From positions 1-64,000 of the IMG/VR virus record IMGVR_UViG_3300042907_001527: DNA of 64,000 bases; one strand, 5' to 3'. A model generated the notes under the pieces. It saw only the letters and a list, made by a program, of their open reading frames with translations. It ran no database searches and had not been told where the DNA came from. Source of the DNA: a virus. Shown here piece by piece: positions 29,470 through 39,300 of this stretch (within the stretch, counting starts at the first letter, position 1; each line of letters begins with the position of its first letter). The position numbers were made by a program, and so were the translations under genes.

Positions 29470-30849
29470 TTAAGATTTTTGTTCTTGTTCTCTTTGTTTT
29501 CTTTTGTCCAACAGTTCTTTAACTCTGTCTCTTTTTCTTTCCTCTTGTTGTTCTCCAAAACCTAAGAACGTTACAGATGACTCTGTATCAATTTCAAGTA
29601 GTTCGTTGTTGAACTTACAGTTCTCAAACACCACCCCATCTTTACCAATACGTGATTTGGTAATTGCTATTGTTGCTAAATTCATTTCTTTTTGTTGTAA
29701 AGTTTTTGCCACGGAAATGATAACGTGTCCAACTTGTGCTTTCTTAATAGAACCTCCCATTTGGTCATTGGTTACAACCTCAGAAGATATAGAGCTTCTG
29801 TTACCCTGTGTTGCCGTCCATCCAACTAATGACAGTTCGTGACACATTGCCTCAAAACCTCTCATAACTGAACCCTCAGCTTTCCACTCGTCCTTACTTG
29901 TACTTTCCGGTACAATACAATCAATATAATCTAAAAGTACCAAGTCAATTTTTGTTCCGTCAGCAATCATTTTTCTGATTTGGTTTTTAATCTGATTCAT
30001 AGTTATAGAATCTGAAGGTAGTTTTTTCATAATTAACTCATTCTTCATGGTTTCTTTAATTTCTGTAATTTTAGACATAACCTCGTCTTTGTGTTTTACT
30101 AAATTATCAGGTTCAATTCCAGTCCAAAGTGTGAAATGCTTACGTTGTATGATTTTTGGATTGTCCTCAAAAAAAATTTGGAGAACATTATACCCAAGAT
30201 TAAACGCGGTATTGGCAATCTTTGTTAAGATGGTAGTTTTACCAACACCTGTCGGTGCAAGGATAACCCCAATTTCACCCTTTGCAAGACCTCCCTTAAG
30301 CAATCTGTCAATACCAGGTATTCCTAATGGAATTGGATGTCTAAAATCCTCATCAAGGACTGTTTCAAGATTAGAAAAAACATCAAGGGTTCCAGTATCT
30401 TTTTCCCCAACCTGTAACGCTTCACGAACCAAACTCTCAACTTTGTCATAAGATTCAAAGTCACCTTCAGTAATAATTTTTTGGGCTTTGTCCATCGCCT
30501 TTTGTAGTTCTTGTTGTTTACAAAACTTCAACGCTTTTTCTTGAACAAATTGTGTACCCTCAAATGGTGCATCTTTTACTTTTTTAATAGTGTCAATAAC
30601 AATTTTTGCAACCAATTCTTGTGAAATCTCAGATTTTACAATTTGTTCGAGAGTATCAAAATTAGGGGTAGATTGGTATTTGGTGTGATACTCCTTGGTC
30701 ATTTGCAAGATAATCTTAAAGTATTTGTTATCAAAATATGTCGTTTCAATAACATCCATAATTGATGTTGAAAATTCTTTATTTACAATAAGTTGGTTTA
30801 AAAGTTGGATTTGGAATGTGTTTCCTAAGTAGTCAAAGTTTTTGTTCAT
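29470..30849 (-). CDS. Replicative DNA helicase, DnaB/gp41-like
   Basis: 459 residues, close to T4 gp41 (475). Helical N-terminal domain (1-150), then a RecA-type ATPase with Walker [10 protein letters not shown] (about 198-206), Walker [10 protein letters not shown] (about 303-311), and a conserved Gln/Asn motif [12 protein letters not shown] hexameric 5'-3' helicase is expected to unwind ahead of the leading-strand polymerase. The C-terminus is a highly charged KRKQREQEQ tail. It is 11 bases upstream of the nrdB start. A primase is not visible in the window. Confidence 0.88.
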   Translation of the reverse strand: MNKNFDYLGNTFQIQLLNQLIVNKEFSTSIMDVIETTYFDNKYFKIILQMTKEYHTKYQSTPNFDTLEQIVKSEISQELVAKIVIDTIKKVKDAPFEGTQFVQEKALKFCKQQELQKAMDKAQKIITEGDFESYDKVESLVREALQVGEKDTGTLDVFSNLETVLDEDFRHPIPLGIPGIDRLLKGGLAKGEIGVILAPTGVGKTTILTKIANTAFNLGYNVLQIFFEDNPKIIQRKHFTLWTGIEPDNLVKHKDEVMSKITEIKETMKNELIMKKLPSDSITMNQIKNQIRKMIADGTKIDLVLLDYIDCIVPESTSKDEWKAEGSVMRGFEAMCHELSLVGWTATQGNRSSISSEVVTNDQMGGSIKKAQVGHVIISVAKTLQQKEMNLATIAITKSRIGKDGVVFENCKFNNELLEIDTESSVTFLGFGEQQEERKRDRVKELLDKRKQREQEQKS

Positions 30850-30883
30850 ATGATATATTTCTCTCGTCTGTTTTATTAAATAT

Positions 30884-31336
30884 TCACTTGTTTAAGTCAA
30901 ATCCCAAATATTCTAAACTTAATTTTTGTTCGGAAAAAATGTCAGTTAATTCTTTTAACATGTTTTTTAAAAATGGTCTTACGTCAACAGTATAACGAAC
31001 TTTTGGTGGGAATTTTTTTCCATCAATACATCTATGACAAATTGTCTGTTCACCAATTTTAAGATAAATATTGAATTGTTCACTACCTTCAGTAAGGGAT
31101 GTTTCCATGATTAACGGGTCATTGATAATTAAATTCATATTGTCCATCATATAAATTACTGTTTTCATTTTTAGGTGATACTCAAGTTCTCTTTTAAATT
31201 GTGAGATAAAGTCGTATAAGTCTACGGAATTTTTTGCCTTTGGGTTATACCCTCTGACATTAAAGAATCTTTGAACAACGATGTTATCGTTTAATGTTAA
31301 TAAAAATTCTATTTTAGTGCTGTCTTGTTCTTTCAT
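30884..31336 (-). CDS. Hypothetical protein of the replication block
   Basis: 150 residues from ATG 31336 (MKEQDSTKIEF), chosen because the longer open frame overlaps the nuclease gene and encodes only a Lys run. Mixed alpha/beta composition; a short CHRC motif in QTICHRCIDGKKFPP could bind a metal, but only one Cys pair is present. No family recognised. It sits between the 5' nuclease and the helicase, where T4-like phages often carry replication accessory factors. Confidence 0.6.
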   Translation of the reverse strand: MKEQDSTKIEFLLTLNDNIVVQRFFNVRGYNPKAKNSVDLYDFISQFKRELEYHLKMKTVIYMMDNMNLIINDPLIMETSLTEGSEQFNIYLKIGEQTICHRCIDGKKFPPKVRYTVDVRPFLKNMLKELTDIFSEQKLSLEYLGFDLNK

Positions 31337-31338
31337 AA

Positions 31339-32343
31339 TTAATTTTTTTTTGTGTTTCTTTTTTCTTTTCTTGTTAATTTCATAAAAGGTGTTAGGAAGT
31401 TTACCCAAGCCTCGTCATTTTTTGGTAGATATTTGAAAAGTCCATCTTCCACCATCATTCTCATTAAGTTTTTATATCCCCTATCTGTAGGGTCTATAGT
31501 GTCAGTTAAAATTTGTTCAACTAATTTTTTTCCATCGGTAGTGATTAAAGGGTTTGTAAGGTCGACTATCTTTTTGTTTGTTGTATAAAACTCTTCACCA
31601 AGTATAGTTGATTTTGTCTTACCAGTCAAAAGATTTGTGAATGTTTTTGAAGGTTTGTCCTGCAAAAGATTTCGAGCACAATCTAAAATTTCTTCCATAG
31701 TACAAGGTTTCTTCTGCACCTGAGGGAAAAACTTAACTAATGTTTTTTCTCCAAGTCCCTGTATTCCTTCAATATTGTCTGATTTGTCCCCCGTGAATAT
31801 CTTTGTCAACAATACATTGTAGTGAGGTATATCCACTTTGTTCATAGATATCATATCTCCATTTTTAAAGTACTGTTTTGTGATAGGTGAATAGATTGTC
31901 ACATGTTCAGAGATAAGCTGTGTAAGGTCTTTATCCGCAGAAAAAATGATAATCTTCTCGTCTTTAGATATCTTACAATAATAAGCAATTAAGTCATCTG
32001 CCTCATTGTCGTGCATCTCAACCTGTCTTACAAATATCTCCTCAAGATATTGTTTGATTCGAGACTTCTGATACAAATACGATTCGTACTTATATTCATT
32101 CATATCGTCTTGTCGTCTGTTCGCCTTATACTGGGGGTATATAGATTTTCTGATGGACGAATTTGAATCTCCGTCCCAAAACACAACAACTTTATCATGG
32201 TTGTGTTCATTAAGAAATTTACGGAGTATACTCACAAAGTGAAATACTCCACCCACATGAGCTCCGTCGTTAAACACGTCTTTTGCTCCGTGGAATCCTA
32301 TCTTAAATAAATTATCTCCGTCTACTAGTAATGTCTTAATCAC
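31339..32343 (-). CDS. 5'-3' exonuclease/flap endonuclease, T4 RNase H-like
   Basis: 334 residues, close to T4 RNase H (305). Starts with GTG (IKTLLVDGDNLFK). Acidic metal-binding motifs are present: DGD (8-10), DGDSNSSIRKSIYPQYKANR (57-76), EADD (114-117) and SADKD (135-139), followed by GDKSDNIEGIQGLGEKT (185-201), the helix-three-turn-helix DNA-binding motif. It removes RNA primers and flaps during Okazaki fragment maturation. The extreme C-terminus is Lys-rich and encoded by the A-tract that abuts the next start. Confidence 0.9.
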   Translation of the reverse strand: MIKTLLVDGDNLFKIGFHGAKDVFNDGAHVGGVFHFVSILRKFLNEHNHDKVVVFWDGDSNSSIRKSIYPQYKANRRQDDMNEYKYESYLYQKSRIKQYLEEIFVRQVEMHDNEADDLIAYYCKISKDEKIIIFSADKDLTQLISEHVTIYSPITKQYFKNGDMISMNKVDIPHYNVLLTKIFTGDKSDNIEGIQGLGEKTLVKFFPQVQKKPCTMEEILDCARNLLQDKPSKTFTNLLTGKTKSTILGEEFYTTNKKIVDLTNPLITTDGKKLVEQILTDTIDPTDRGYKNLMRMMVEDGLFKYLPKNDEAWVNFLTPFMKLTRKEKRNTKKN

Positions 32344-32357
32344 ATTTGTGATTTAAA

Positions 32358-32975
32358 TTAATATAAAATCTTGTTACTTTTTTTCAAATTGTCTTCCGCC
32401 CATAATGGTTGAAGATTTTTATAATGACATAACATATAAAGTTCGTCTTCTGTTTTTGCCGATGATAACGGAATGATGTGGTCAATGTGCCACTCACTCC
32501 TATTTTCCCAAGTCATACCATCAATAAATTGGGCTTCTAAATGTTCTTTTAAAAATTGTGGAGAACATCCAACAATTTCGAAAGTATGTTTTGACCGATA
32601 TTTTAAATATCGATTGACTGAAGTTCTAATGTTAGTTTTAAGTCTAAATAGAATATCTTCTTTTTTTCTTTGTTTATTATAATCATTAATATAATCAGGG
32701 TTTTTTTCTTTGAATCTTTTTCTTGTTTCTAAAACTTTATCATAATTTTCAACATCCCATATTTTACGATATTCTTGATAATAAAATTTGTTTTCAGAAT
32801 TCCATTTAGAATTATATTCTTTTATTTTTTCCTTATTTTTAAGTTTATATTCCTTAGTTCCAAGTCTTTGACACTCTCTACATTCCGCCTTTCTACCATC
32901 TTTTACTCTTGAACATACGTTATATTCCAATAGTAATTTCTCAATACCACACTTAGTACAAACTTTAGTTTCCAT
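32358..32975 (-). CDS. HNH homing-type endonuclease with zinc-finger N-terminus
   Basis: 205 residues. Two CxxC pairs (Cys6/Cys9 and Cys32/Cys35) form a zinc-binding N-terminus. A basic, helical middle (KEYKLKNKEKIKEYNSKW) is followed by the HNH core: WHIDHIIPLSS (His163, Asp165, His166), HYKNLQPLW (Asn187) and DNLKKSNK. Free-standing HNH genes of this type are common selfish elements between phage replication genes. The ATG is 11 bases inside the preceding small RHH gene. It is unlikely to be required for replication. Confidence 0.88.
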   Translation of the reverse strand: METKVCTKCGIEKLLLEYNVCSRVKDGRKAECRECQRLGTKEYKLKNKEKIKEYNSKWNSENKFYYQEYRKIWDVENYDKVLETRKRFKEKNPDYINDYNKQRKKEDILFRLKTNIRTSVNRYLKYRSKHTFEIVGCSPQFLKEHLEAQFIDGMTWENRSEWHIDHIIPLSSAKTEDELYMLCHYKNLQPLWAEDNLKKSNKILY

Positions 32976-33117
32976 TTTTAATATATTCTTTTAATAATTT
33001 ATTAACAAGGGAAGATAAATTTATAGATTTATCTTTAAAGTGTTGTGGCAGTTCGGGGTCAACCGCAACCGAAACCTTTATTTTTTTTTTATCTTCATCA
33101 ATCTTATTTCTTCCCAT
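32965..33117 (-). CDS. Small ribbon-helix-helix protein
   Basis: 50 residues, ATG 33117 to TAA 32965. After a basic N-terminus (GRNKIDEDKKK) comes a beta strand (KVSVAVDPEL) and two helices (LSSLVNKLLKEYIKN), the pattern of Arc/CopG-type ribbon-helix-helix DNA-binding proteins. These dimerise and often repress their own operon. The gene overlaps the start of the HNH gene by 11 bases, so both are probably co-translated. A TATTTAT box ends five bases before its ATG. Confidence 0.55.
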   Translation of the reverse strand: MGRNKIDEDKKKIKVSVAVDPELPQHFKDKSINLSSLVNKLLKEYIKNGN

Positions 33118-33122
33118 ATTAT

Positions 33123-33129
33123 ATAAATA
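33123..33129 (-). promoter_or_regulatory. TATTTAT box upstream of the RHH-HNH pair
   Basis: TATTTAT on the minus strand, five bases before ATG 33117. The very short distance means either a leaderless transcript or a role other than a -10 element. Confidence 0.3.
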
Positions 33130-33169
33130 TCTTAAAAATACTTAAAAGTAGTAATAGTATCAATTTTTT

Positions 33170-34177
33170 TTATTCTTTTTCTTCTTTCAAATCAAAATCA
33201 CCATCAGTTCCAATTATTTCTTTCCAATAGTCAGCATATTCTTTTTTATATTTTTCAATATTTGATTTCTCTTCAGTAGAATCTTTACCCGCCAAAAATC
33301 CGTGTGGGGTTACAATAATACGGCCATCTTCATAACCCAATCCGTTAATGTGATTTTTTAAGACCGAAACTTTACTTCTAATCGCAAATTTGATACTTCT
33401 TTTATCTTTGGTGGCGGTTATCTTATTTGTTCCAGCACCTTTTTGATTACCAAATAAAAATACTAATGAAGAATTTAACCAAATAGCATTGCCGCCCTTT
33501 GCCATAATCTTAGGTTGACCAAATGGATTATCCGGTAACTCCACCCAAGGTTGATTTACGATAATTAAAGTGTTTTCATATTTTGAATCTGACCTTCTAC
33601 TTCCTGAAATTCTTTGATTAATACCCATACCAATTTTATCTGATAACGCTCCGGCCGTGTGTTGTTTCCCACCTTTTCCATCAAAAGTCATTTTACATGG
33701 TACGCTGCCCACGCTATCCCACATTATACATAAACTATAATCTAATTCTCCTTTTTCTTGAGCGTCAAGTAACGAATTAATATAATCAGTAATTTGTTCA
33801 ATATATTCAAAATTATTGTTAAATATAAAGAATCCATCCCAATCTAATTCTCCTGTTTCAGTATCAACAACTTCTTCACATTCAAACCCCATTAATTTAG
33901 CGTGCTCGAACGACCATTTCTGTTCTGTAATGATGAATACAGGTAGAATACCTTTCTTTTGGGCATCAACGGCAGTTTTAACTAACGCAGTTGTTTTTCC
34001 TGTGTCAGAGTGACCCAAGAACATATTTAAGTGTCCAATTGCAGGACCTGGTAGTCCAACCGCGTCTAAGAAGTCCGAACCTAAGTCAAAAAATCTTTGT
34101 GGTTTGTATTTAGCAGAAGTAGAGAATTTTTTCTTTACTGAGTTAAAGTCGTTTTTTTTAATTGCCATTTTCCCCAT
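33170..34177 (-). CDS. RecA-like recombinase, UvsX type
   Basis: 335 residues, shorter than T4 UvsX (391). RecA-fold ATPase with Walker A GHSDTGKTT (55-63) and Walker B CIMWDSVG (about 150). A conserved stretch KGGNAIWLNSSLVFLF and the L2-like region RISGSRRSD support strand-exchange function. It catalyses homologous pairing in recombination-dependent replication with gp32-like protein. The longest start is ATG 34177; ATG 34168 (MAIKKNDF) is as good and shortens the overlap with the previous gene. No Shine-Dalgarno decides. Confidence 0.88.
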   Translation of the reverse strand: MGKMAIKKNDFNSVKKKFSTSAKYKPQRFFDLGSDFLDAVGLPGPAIGHLNMFLGHSDTGKTTALVKTAVDAQKKGILPVFIITEQKWSFEHAKLMGFECEEVVDTETGELDWDGFFIFNNNFEYIEQITDYINSLLDAQEKGELDYSLCIMWDSVGSVPCKMTFDGKGGKQHTAGALSDKIGMGINQRISGSRRSDSKYENTLIIVNQPWVELPDNPFGQPKIMAKGGNAIWLNSSLVFLFGNQKGAGTNKITATKDKRSIKFAIRSKVSVLKNHINGLGYEDGRIIVTPHGFLAGKDSTEEKSNIEKYKKEYADYWKEIIGTDGDFDLKEEKE

Positions 34178-34388
34178 AAATATTAAAATTTATAATTGTT
34201 TGTAGTTTGTCTTTTGCATTTGTTAATTTTTCAACTAAATTATCCATTTCTTCTGTATGTTGTGGATGTTCTCCAATACCAACTGAGCTACTGAAATAAA
34301 TGTATAATCTTGCTTCAGAATCTGATATCTCAGCCTCATATTTTTTTATTAAAGCTGTTTTTAATTTTTCTGCGATAAATGGTTTCAT
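34158..34388 (-). CDS. Small hypothetical protein
   Basis: 76 residues from ATG 34388 (MKPFIAEKLKTAL); the upstream extension to 34415 is rejected because it runs through the terminator T-tract. Amphipathic helix, a short strand (ARLYIYFSSSVGIGEHPQH) and a C-terminal helix. No family recognised. It overlaps the start of uvsX. Confidence 0.55.
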   Translation of the reverse strand: MKPFIAEKLKTALIKKYEAEISDSEARLYIYFSSSVGIGEHPQHTEEMDNLVEKLTNAKDKLQTIINFNIYGENGN

Positions 34389-34412
34389 AGTGTTTTTTTT
34401 ATAAAATATAAA

Positions 34413-34443
34413 CAAAAAAACGGGAACAATAAACTGCTCCCGT
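34413..34443 (-). terminator. Intrinsic terminator after the gp32-like gene
   Basis: Stem ACGGGAGCA/TGTTCCCGT with one G-U pair and a six-base loop, followed on the minus strand by seven T. It lets the single-strand binding protein be made in excess of uvsX. Confidence 0.85.
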
Positions 34444-34465
34444 CAGATTTTTTTTAATAATTTAT

Positions 34466-35314
34466 TTAGAAAGGTAACTCTCCGTCAGCTTCATCATTTA
34501 ATTGTGGGTCAACAATTTTAGTTGTTTTACTCCCGCCAATAGATGTGGTTAATTCATCATTATTTGAATATACATATCCACCTTTTTCAGTATCCCATTT
34601 TGGTGTTTCTCCACGAGCAATTGCTTCAAGATAGTCAACAGGTTTTTTAGAATATACATCTAACCAAGTCATCTCGTCATTAATCCAAACATTAGCTTGA
34701 GCTTTGTCTTCGTGAACAGGAGTTGGGTCATCGTACATGATTGTAGAGATACTTGTATACTCTTTACCCGCAGGTGTCTTAGATTTACTTAATTCGATAA
34801 CAAGGTCACGTCCTTTTTCAGGGTCAGTGATATCACCTTTGTTTCTCCAAATTGGAATGATTTTATCTAAGATACCATCATTTTTATAGTTGTGTTTAAA
34901 TCTCCAAAATTTAACACCGTCTTCTTCGTGGTCTCTATCAATCACTTTAACGATGTAGAACTTACGAGACTTGTATTGTTTTGCCAATTCTTTGTCTGAT
35001 TCTTTACCTGTAGACATCAACTCTTCGTAAACCTCATTCAAAGGTGAACGTTCGTTATCATTCTTTCCTGGGTCAAAGAATTTGTTCCATTGTCCACCAA
35101 CTTGAATTTCGTGGTACCATGCTTCTTTGAATGGTGAAGAACCATCTGGTGTTGGTAGGATACGTACTCTACGTTGTCCTGATTTCTCTTTGTCAGAAAG
35201 GATACAAGCGAAATACTTTTTCATTCTTTCGTCTTGCGACATTTTGCTTTGGGCCCCGCCCCCTTGTTGTGCTTTTTCGTACTGTGCCAATACGGCGTCT
35301 AATGAACTCATCAT
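34466..35314 (-). CDS. Single-stranded DNA-binding protein, gp32-like
   Basis: 282 residues, close to T4 gp32 (301). A basic N-terminal arm (MMSSLDAVLAQYEKAQQGGG) resembles the cooperativity LAST region. The core binds ssDNA; RRVRILPTPDGSSPFKEAWY and FKHNYKNDG are typical of the group. The C-terminus (NDEADGELPF) is acidic and ends in the short aromatic tail that recruits replication partners. The zinc Cys/His cluster of T4 gp32 is not evident (only Cys37 is seen). A TATTTAT box lies 31 bases upstream, and a terminator follows. Confidence 0.85.
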   Translation of the reverse strand: MMSSLDAVLAQYEKAQQGGGAQSKMSQDERMKKYFACILSDKEKSGQRRVRILPTPDGSSPFKEAWYHEIQVGGQWNKFFDPGKNDNERSPLNEVYEELMSTGKESDKELAKQYKSRKFYIVKVIDRDHEEDGVKFWRFKHNYKNDGILDKIIPIWRNKGDITDPEKGRDLVIELSKSKTPAGKEYTSISTIMYDDPTPVHEDKAQANVWINDEMTWLDVYSKKPVDYLEAIARGETPKWDTEKGGYVYSNNDELTTSIGGSKTTKIVDPQLNDEADGELPF

Positions 35315-35344
35315 GTTTTTATATATTTAAAATTAATTTGTGTT

Positions 35345-35351
35345 ATAAATA
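35345..35351 (-). promoter_or_regulatory. TATTTAT box upstream of the gp32-like gene
   Basis: On the minus strand, 31 bases before ATG 35314, and just downstream of a terminator. This is one of the best-placed copies to start a new transcript. Confidence 0.45.
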
Positions 35352-35376
35352 TAATAAAATTCTATTGATTTGTCAA

Positions 35377-35405
35377 ATAAAAAAGGTCACTTTTTGAGTG
35401 ACCTT
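35377..35405 (-). terminator. Intrinsic terminator after the 218-residue gene
   Basis: Perfect 9-bp stem (AAGGTCACT/AGTGACCTT) with a five-base loop, then TTTTTTATTTG on the minus strand. It ends the giant structural transcript before the replication block. Confidence 0.88.
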
Positions 35406-35426
35406 CCATTTTATTTTATTTTAAGA

Positions 35427-36083
35427 TTATTTGTATTTAAACTTGTCATTAATATCATTTGATTTGTTTCGAAAAGAATCTTGAATGTCATTAACATTAA
35501 TGTCGGTTACATCATCAGAAGTTAAAACATACTCATTTTTTCCTGTTTTTTCCATCTCATCAGTTTTATCATCAAAGAATTGTGATAATTTTTGGTTGAA
35601 TGGATATGAGTCATAACTTCTTAGTTCCAATTTTTCTTGTGGAGTTTTTTCTCTGTATTTCTCAATTTTATTTTCAAGAGCATTTAACTTGTTCATAATT
35701 GCATCCATCTCTCCTAACCTTGATTCCAATTTACCTAATTGTCCAAATAAGTTGTCAAAATAATCATCTTGTTTTGACTGAATATCTTTTTGAGCGGTAA
35801 CTAAATCAGTAATATCAAGTTCTTCACTACCCTCACTATCTTTATCTTTTTCTTCTGATTCTCCCTCGTCATCAATTTTTTCAACGTCAGGGTCATTTTC
35901 AACATCAATTGGTTCGGCGGGTGCCTCGGCGGGTGCCTCACCTGCTGCTGGTGGAGGTGGAGCTTCCCCTTCAGGAGGTAACGCTGCGTCAACAGGCGGT
36001 GGAACCGCTTCTTGTTCCAAAATATAATTATTGATACTTCTGTATCGTTGAATTTCGCTTAATATCTTTTTATCTATACTCAT
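35427..36083 (-). CDS. Acidic Pro/Ala-rich protein with coiled coil
   Basis: 218 residues. The N-terminal 26 residues form a basic amphipathic helix (SIDKKILSEIQRYRSINNYI). Then a Pro/Ala/Glu linker (PPPVDAALPPEGEAPPPPAA) and an Asp/Glu-rich stretch. A coiled coil follows (QDDYFDNLFGQLGKLESRLG, NALENKIEKYRE), then a C-terminal tail. No family recognised. It closes the structural run, so a head-internal, scaffold or tail accessory role is possible but unsupported. Confidence 0.6.
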   Translation of the reverse strand: MSIDKKILSEIQRYRSINNYILEQEAVPPPVDAALPPEGEAPPPPAAGEAPAEAPAEPIDVENDPDVEKIDDEGESEEKDKDSEGSEELDITDLVTAQKDIQSKQDDYFDNLFGQLGKLESRLGEMDAIMNKLNALENKIEKYREKTPQEKLELRSYDSYPFNQKLSQFFDDKTDEMEKTGKNEYVLTSDDVTDINVNDIQDSFRNKSNDINDKFKYK

Positions 36084-36087
36084 TATA

Positions 36088-36312
36088 TTATCCGTTTAAT
36101 AATTGTTTTATACCTTTAGATGTTTCAACTCTAACTTTTCTATTGGCGGTTGTTTGGTGTCCGGCTCTTTCAATAAGACCATCTTTTTCTCTTACGGTAT
36201 AACAATCTCCCGTATCTAAATCACAAACTTGTTTAGTTCCGTCTCCGTTATCTTCTTGTGAAAATCTTGTAGATTTACCAAGGTAGTTGTCTAATGTTGT
36301 TTTAATGTCCAT
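36088..36312 (-). CDS. Small hypothetical protein
   Basis: 74 residues. Contains the compact strand-turn pattern KQVCDLDTGDCYTVREKDGLIERAG, with two Cys seven residues apart, and a basic C-terminus (NRKVRVETSKGIKQLLNG). No family recognised. A TATTTAT box (36327-36333) lies 15 bases upstream. Confidence 0.55.
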   Translation of the reverse strand: MDIKTTLDNYLGKSTRFSQEDNGDGTKQVCDLDTGDCYTVREKDGLIERAGHQTTANRKVRVETSKGIKQLLNG

Positions 36313-36350
36313 AATTATCTTTATATATAAATATATCGTTATTTGTTAAA

Positions 36351-39300
36351 TTATAATTGTATATTCAGTTTAAAAGTGCGAGTTGATAGTTGTCCAGATA
36401 CTAAAGACCTAGCAAATAATGTAAATTCACAAATGATATTACAATTTGATGGTGGTGTTTGCCAATTAGTAGTAATGACACTTAATATGTTGGCTTGATT
36501 CATATTGAAGTTATTTGAAGTTAAGTAAGTATCGCCTAAACCAATAATATTACTTTCATATACGGTAGATGTTATTGTTGAATCATTCACGACGTTTTCT
36601 TGAGTAACCTTAAATCTCATGTTAGGATAATTGTTAGTAGGTAAGAAAGTATAAGTACCAATAAGAACAGGATTAATATCAACATTAACTGACGCATTTC
36701 CAATAAATGTAACACCATTTTGAGTTTGTCCAATCATAGGTATCGGACCAGTTTGTTGTGAATTTGTATTAACATTTGGAGGAAGATTTGGAGCAACTGT
36801 TGGTGGTGCGGCAGATGTTTGTAATGGATTATATGTAAAGATTGTAGTACTTGTTCCAATACCATGAACACCACTTAATGTAATTGTATTATCTTGAGGT
36901 ATTAGTGTATTACTAAATGGAATTAATACTACAATATTTACACCACTATTAATAGTAATTCCAGTTGTAGTTGTTACATTATTTATTGTCGCCGCTGTTA
37001 CCGTACCTAAATCAGTACCTGTAATATTTAATATTGTTCCAGTAACACCCGTTAATGGTGAGAATGATGTGATAGTTGGTGGAAAACAAGTTGGTAGTGG
37101 TAATGTTGTTGTATTAAGATTATTAGTCGTATTTGTTGTATTAGGGTTTACAATTTGTTGGGTTTGACGCTTAACTGCATCATATGCTTTTTTTACTGAT
37201 TCAAAATCTAATTGTACTAATTTTGCCGATTGGTAAGCATCTTCAAAAGTATCATATAATTTTGTAAACTCATCTTGATTTTCGTCAAAATAAGATTCTG
37301 GAATGTTTTGGTTTTCTGCCGTTGGTGGTTTCCAATAACAAACGTAGTATTTTAAAAGACCTAAAGGAGCATTACCGTTTTCTCCATAATAAATTCTTTT
37401 AATATTTGGTGTTAATCTTGCAACCATAAAATCTAAAAATTTATCAAGATTTGTAAAATTAGCAATAGGTTGTGAGACTAATCCCCCTAAGGAATTAGGA
37501 ATTTTAACACAAGATGATTGTTTTTGAACAAAATAAATAGAACTAGCCCCCCAATTTGTACTTAATGGAACATTTGCGAAATTATTATTATACCCATAAA
37601 ATTTATCTTTATTAAAAGTTAATATATAACATAACAAATAAATTGTAGTTTGCAACTCAGTATTAGTTACTTTGGCGGTTATTGCGTTTGCAAACTGTAA
37701 AGGTGATAATCCTGTTGTTATAGATTCAACAAAATCACCCCAAGTCACATAATTATCACTTAAATTATTAGTACAAGAATTTGCTGCCGCAGCAACATTA
37801 TCACCATTCTGAGATAACAATGCCGTTTTATTAATGTTAGTTAATGGTTTATCTGGAACGTTATCTTTATTTGTTAAAATAATACTTTCAATTTGGGTTA
37901 AAAGATTTTGATTAATACTTTGTAAAAAGTTGTCAATTGAAGGTAAATCAAAAACTCCTTGTCTAACTCCGGTAAATGATGTTTGAAATTCCCCAGAACC
38001 AATAGTGTGAGTAACATCAGTAATTAAGTAAGGTCCATTAAACATTGGAACATGTCTAAGATTAAAATACATTGTTGGTTGTAATAATGCATTTCCCAAA
38101 CAAACAACTTGGCATTGGTAACTTCTTTGTTTATATAAATTATATAAACCATTATTTTGAGTTGCAACAGTTTTACCATTTGCTTGGTTAACCATGTTCA
38201 ACTGAGTTTGAATTGTTTCTGAAGTTGCTTTACCACTATCCATAGAAACATTGAAAGAATAAAATATATTTTGATTTCTTGTTCCAATGTCAACATTAAA
38301 TCCAACACATTTATTTGAGAGTGCCCAATCCTTTTTACCAACTTGATTTTCAATTAACGGGTTATTTGCTCGTTTTAAATCAAAAGCATCGTCTCTAAAT
38401 CTAGAATTACCTTTTGGTAAATCTAAATAAGCTGAGGGGAGTCCGGCATAAAAACAAATTAATTTTGGACCTGATTTTCTATAATCAACATCTAAAAATG
38501 TTCCCCACATATTATCAGCAAACTCTAAAGAACCTTCAGCACTTTGAGATATTGTAGTCCCGTCCGCATCTTGTACATTATAAAAATTAACATATGCTGG
38601 CAATGGCATTACATTAAATTTATTCTTAATTAATATTCCACTAAGAAATGTGAATACACTCATTTCCATATTAATAGAACTCTCTTTTAAAGTATTTTTT
38701 AAATCAAAAATATCAACAAGAATAATATCACCAACATTTCTTGATGCTCTATCCAAAAATAAAAAATCTTCAAATAAAGTTTTATTTGTAAAATCTCCAC
38801 CAGCAATCCATTTATCATTTAAAGCTTTAAACACTTCATAATTTTCAACTTTACTTTGTTGACCGTCAATCACACTTTCTATTTTTTTCTCAGGTAACTG
38901 TTGTTGGTTTGGTAATTCAGCTCTAACCTTTGTTAGTATTTGATTTAAAAAAATATTTTGAATTGCATTTGTTCCTTGTAAATAATCTTGAAGTCTACCT
39001 TTAAATTCTGAACTAGTTATTGTTGGGGTATATAATTTTTGAGTAGCATATTGTTTAATGAGTTGCGAACACAATGTAATATTATCTACTGAAAATTCAA
39101 TTTTATTATCAATAAAAAAATCTGTAATATAAGAACCTTGGTTTGTATATTTTAAATTTGTAATTGTCGAAAACCCTACTTCAGTTTCTAAAGCCAACCA
39201 AGCTTCAGGATATGTTGCTTGGGATTGTGCCAAAGTAATTGTTCCGTTTGCTGATGGTAATGTATTGTTGACATATAAATTAAAAGGTATTGGGTCTACA

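Noticed and set aside
28512-29558. Longer nrdB with a 33-residue N-terminal extension
   Set aside because: The extension overlaps 89 bases of the helicase gene and is a Lys/Asn/Glu run with no family similarity. ATG 29459 fits gene spacing better.
30884-31408. Longer start for the 150-residue replication-block protein
   Set aside because: The extra 24 residues are read from the A-rich end of the nuclease gene in another frame (poly-Lys).
32360-33230. Plus-strand frames over the HNH and RHH genes
   Set aside because: They are antisense to genes with clear zinc-finger, HNH and RHH patterns.
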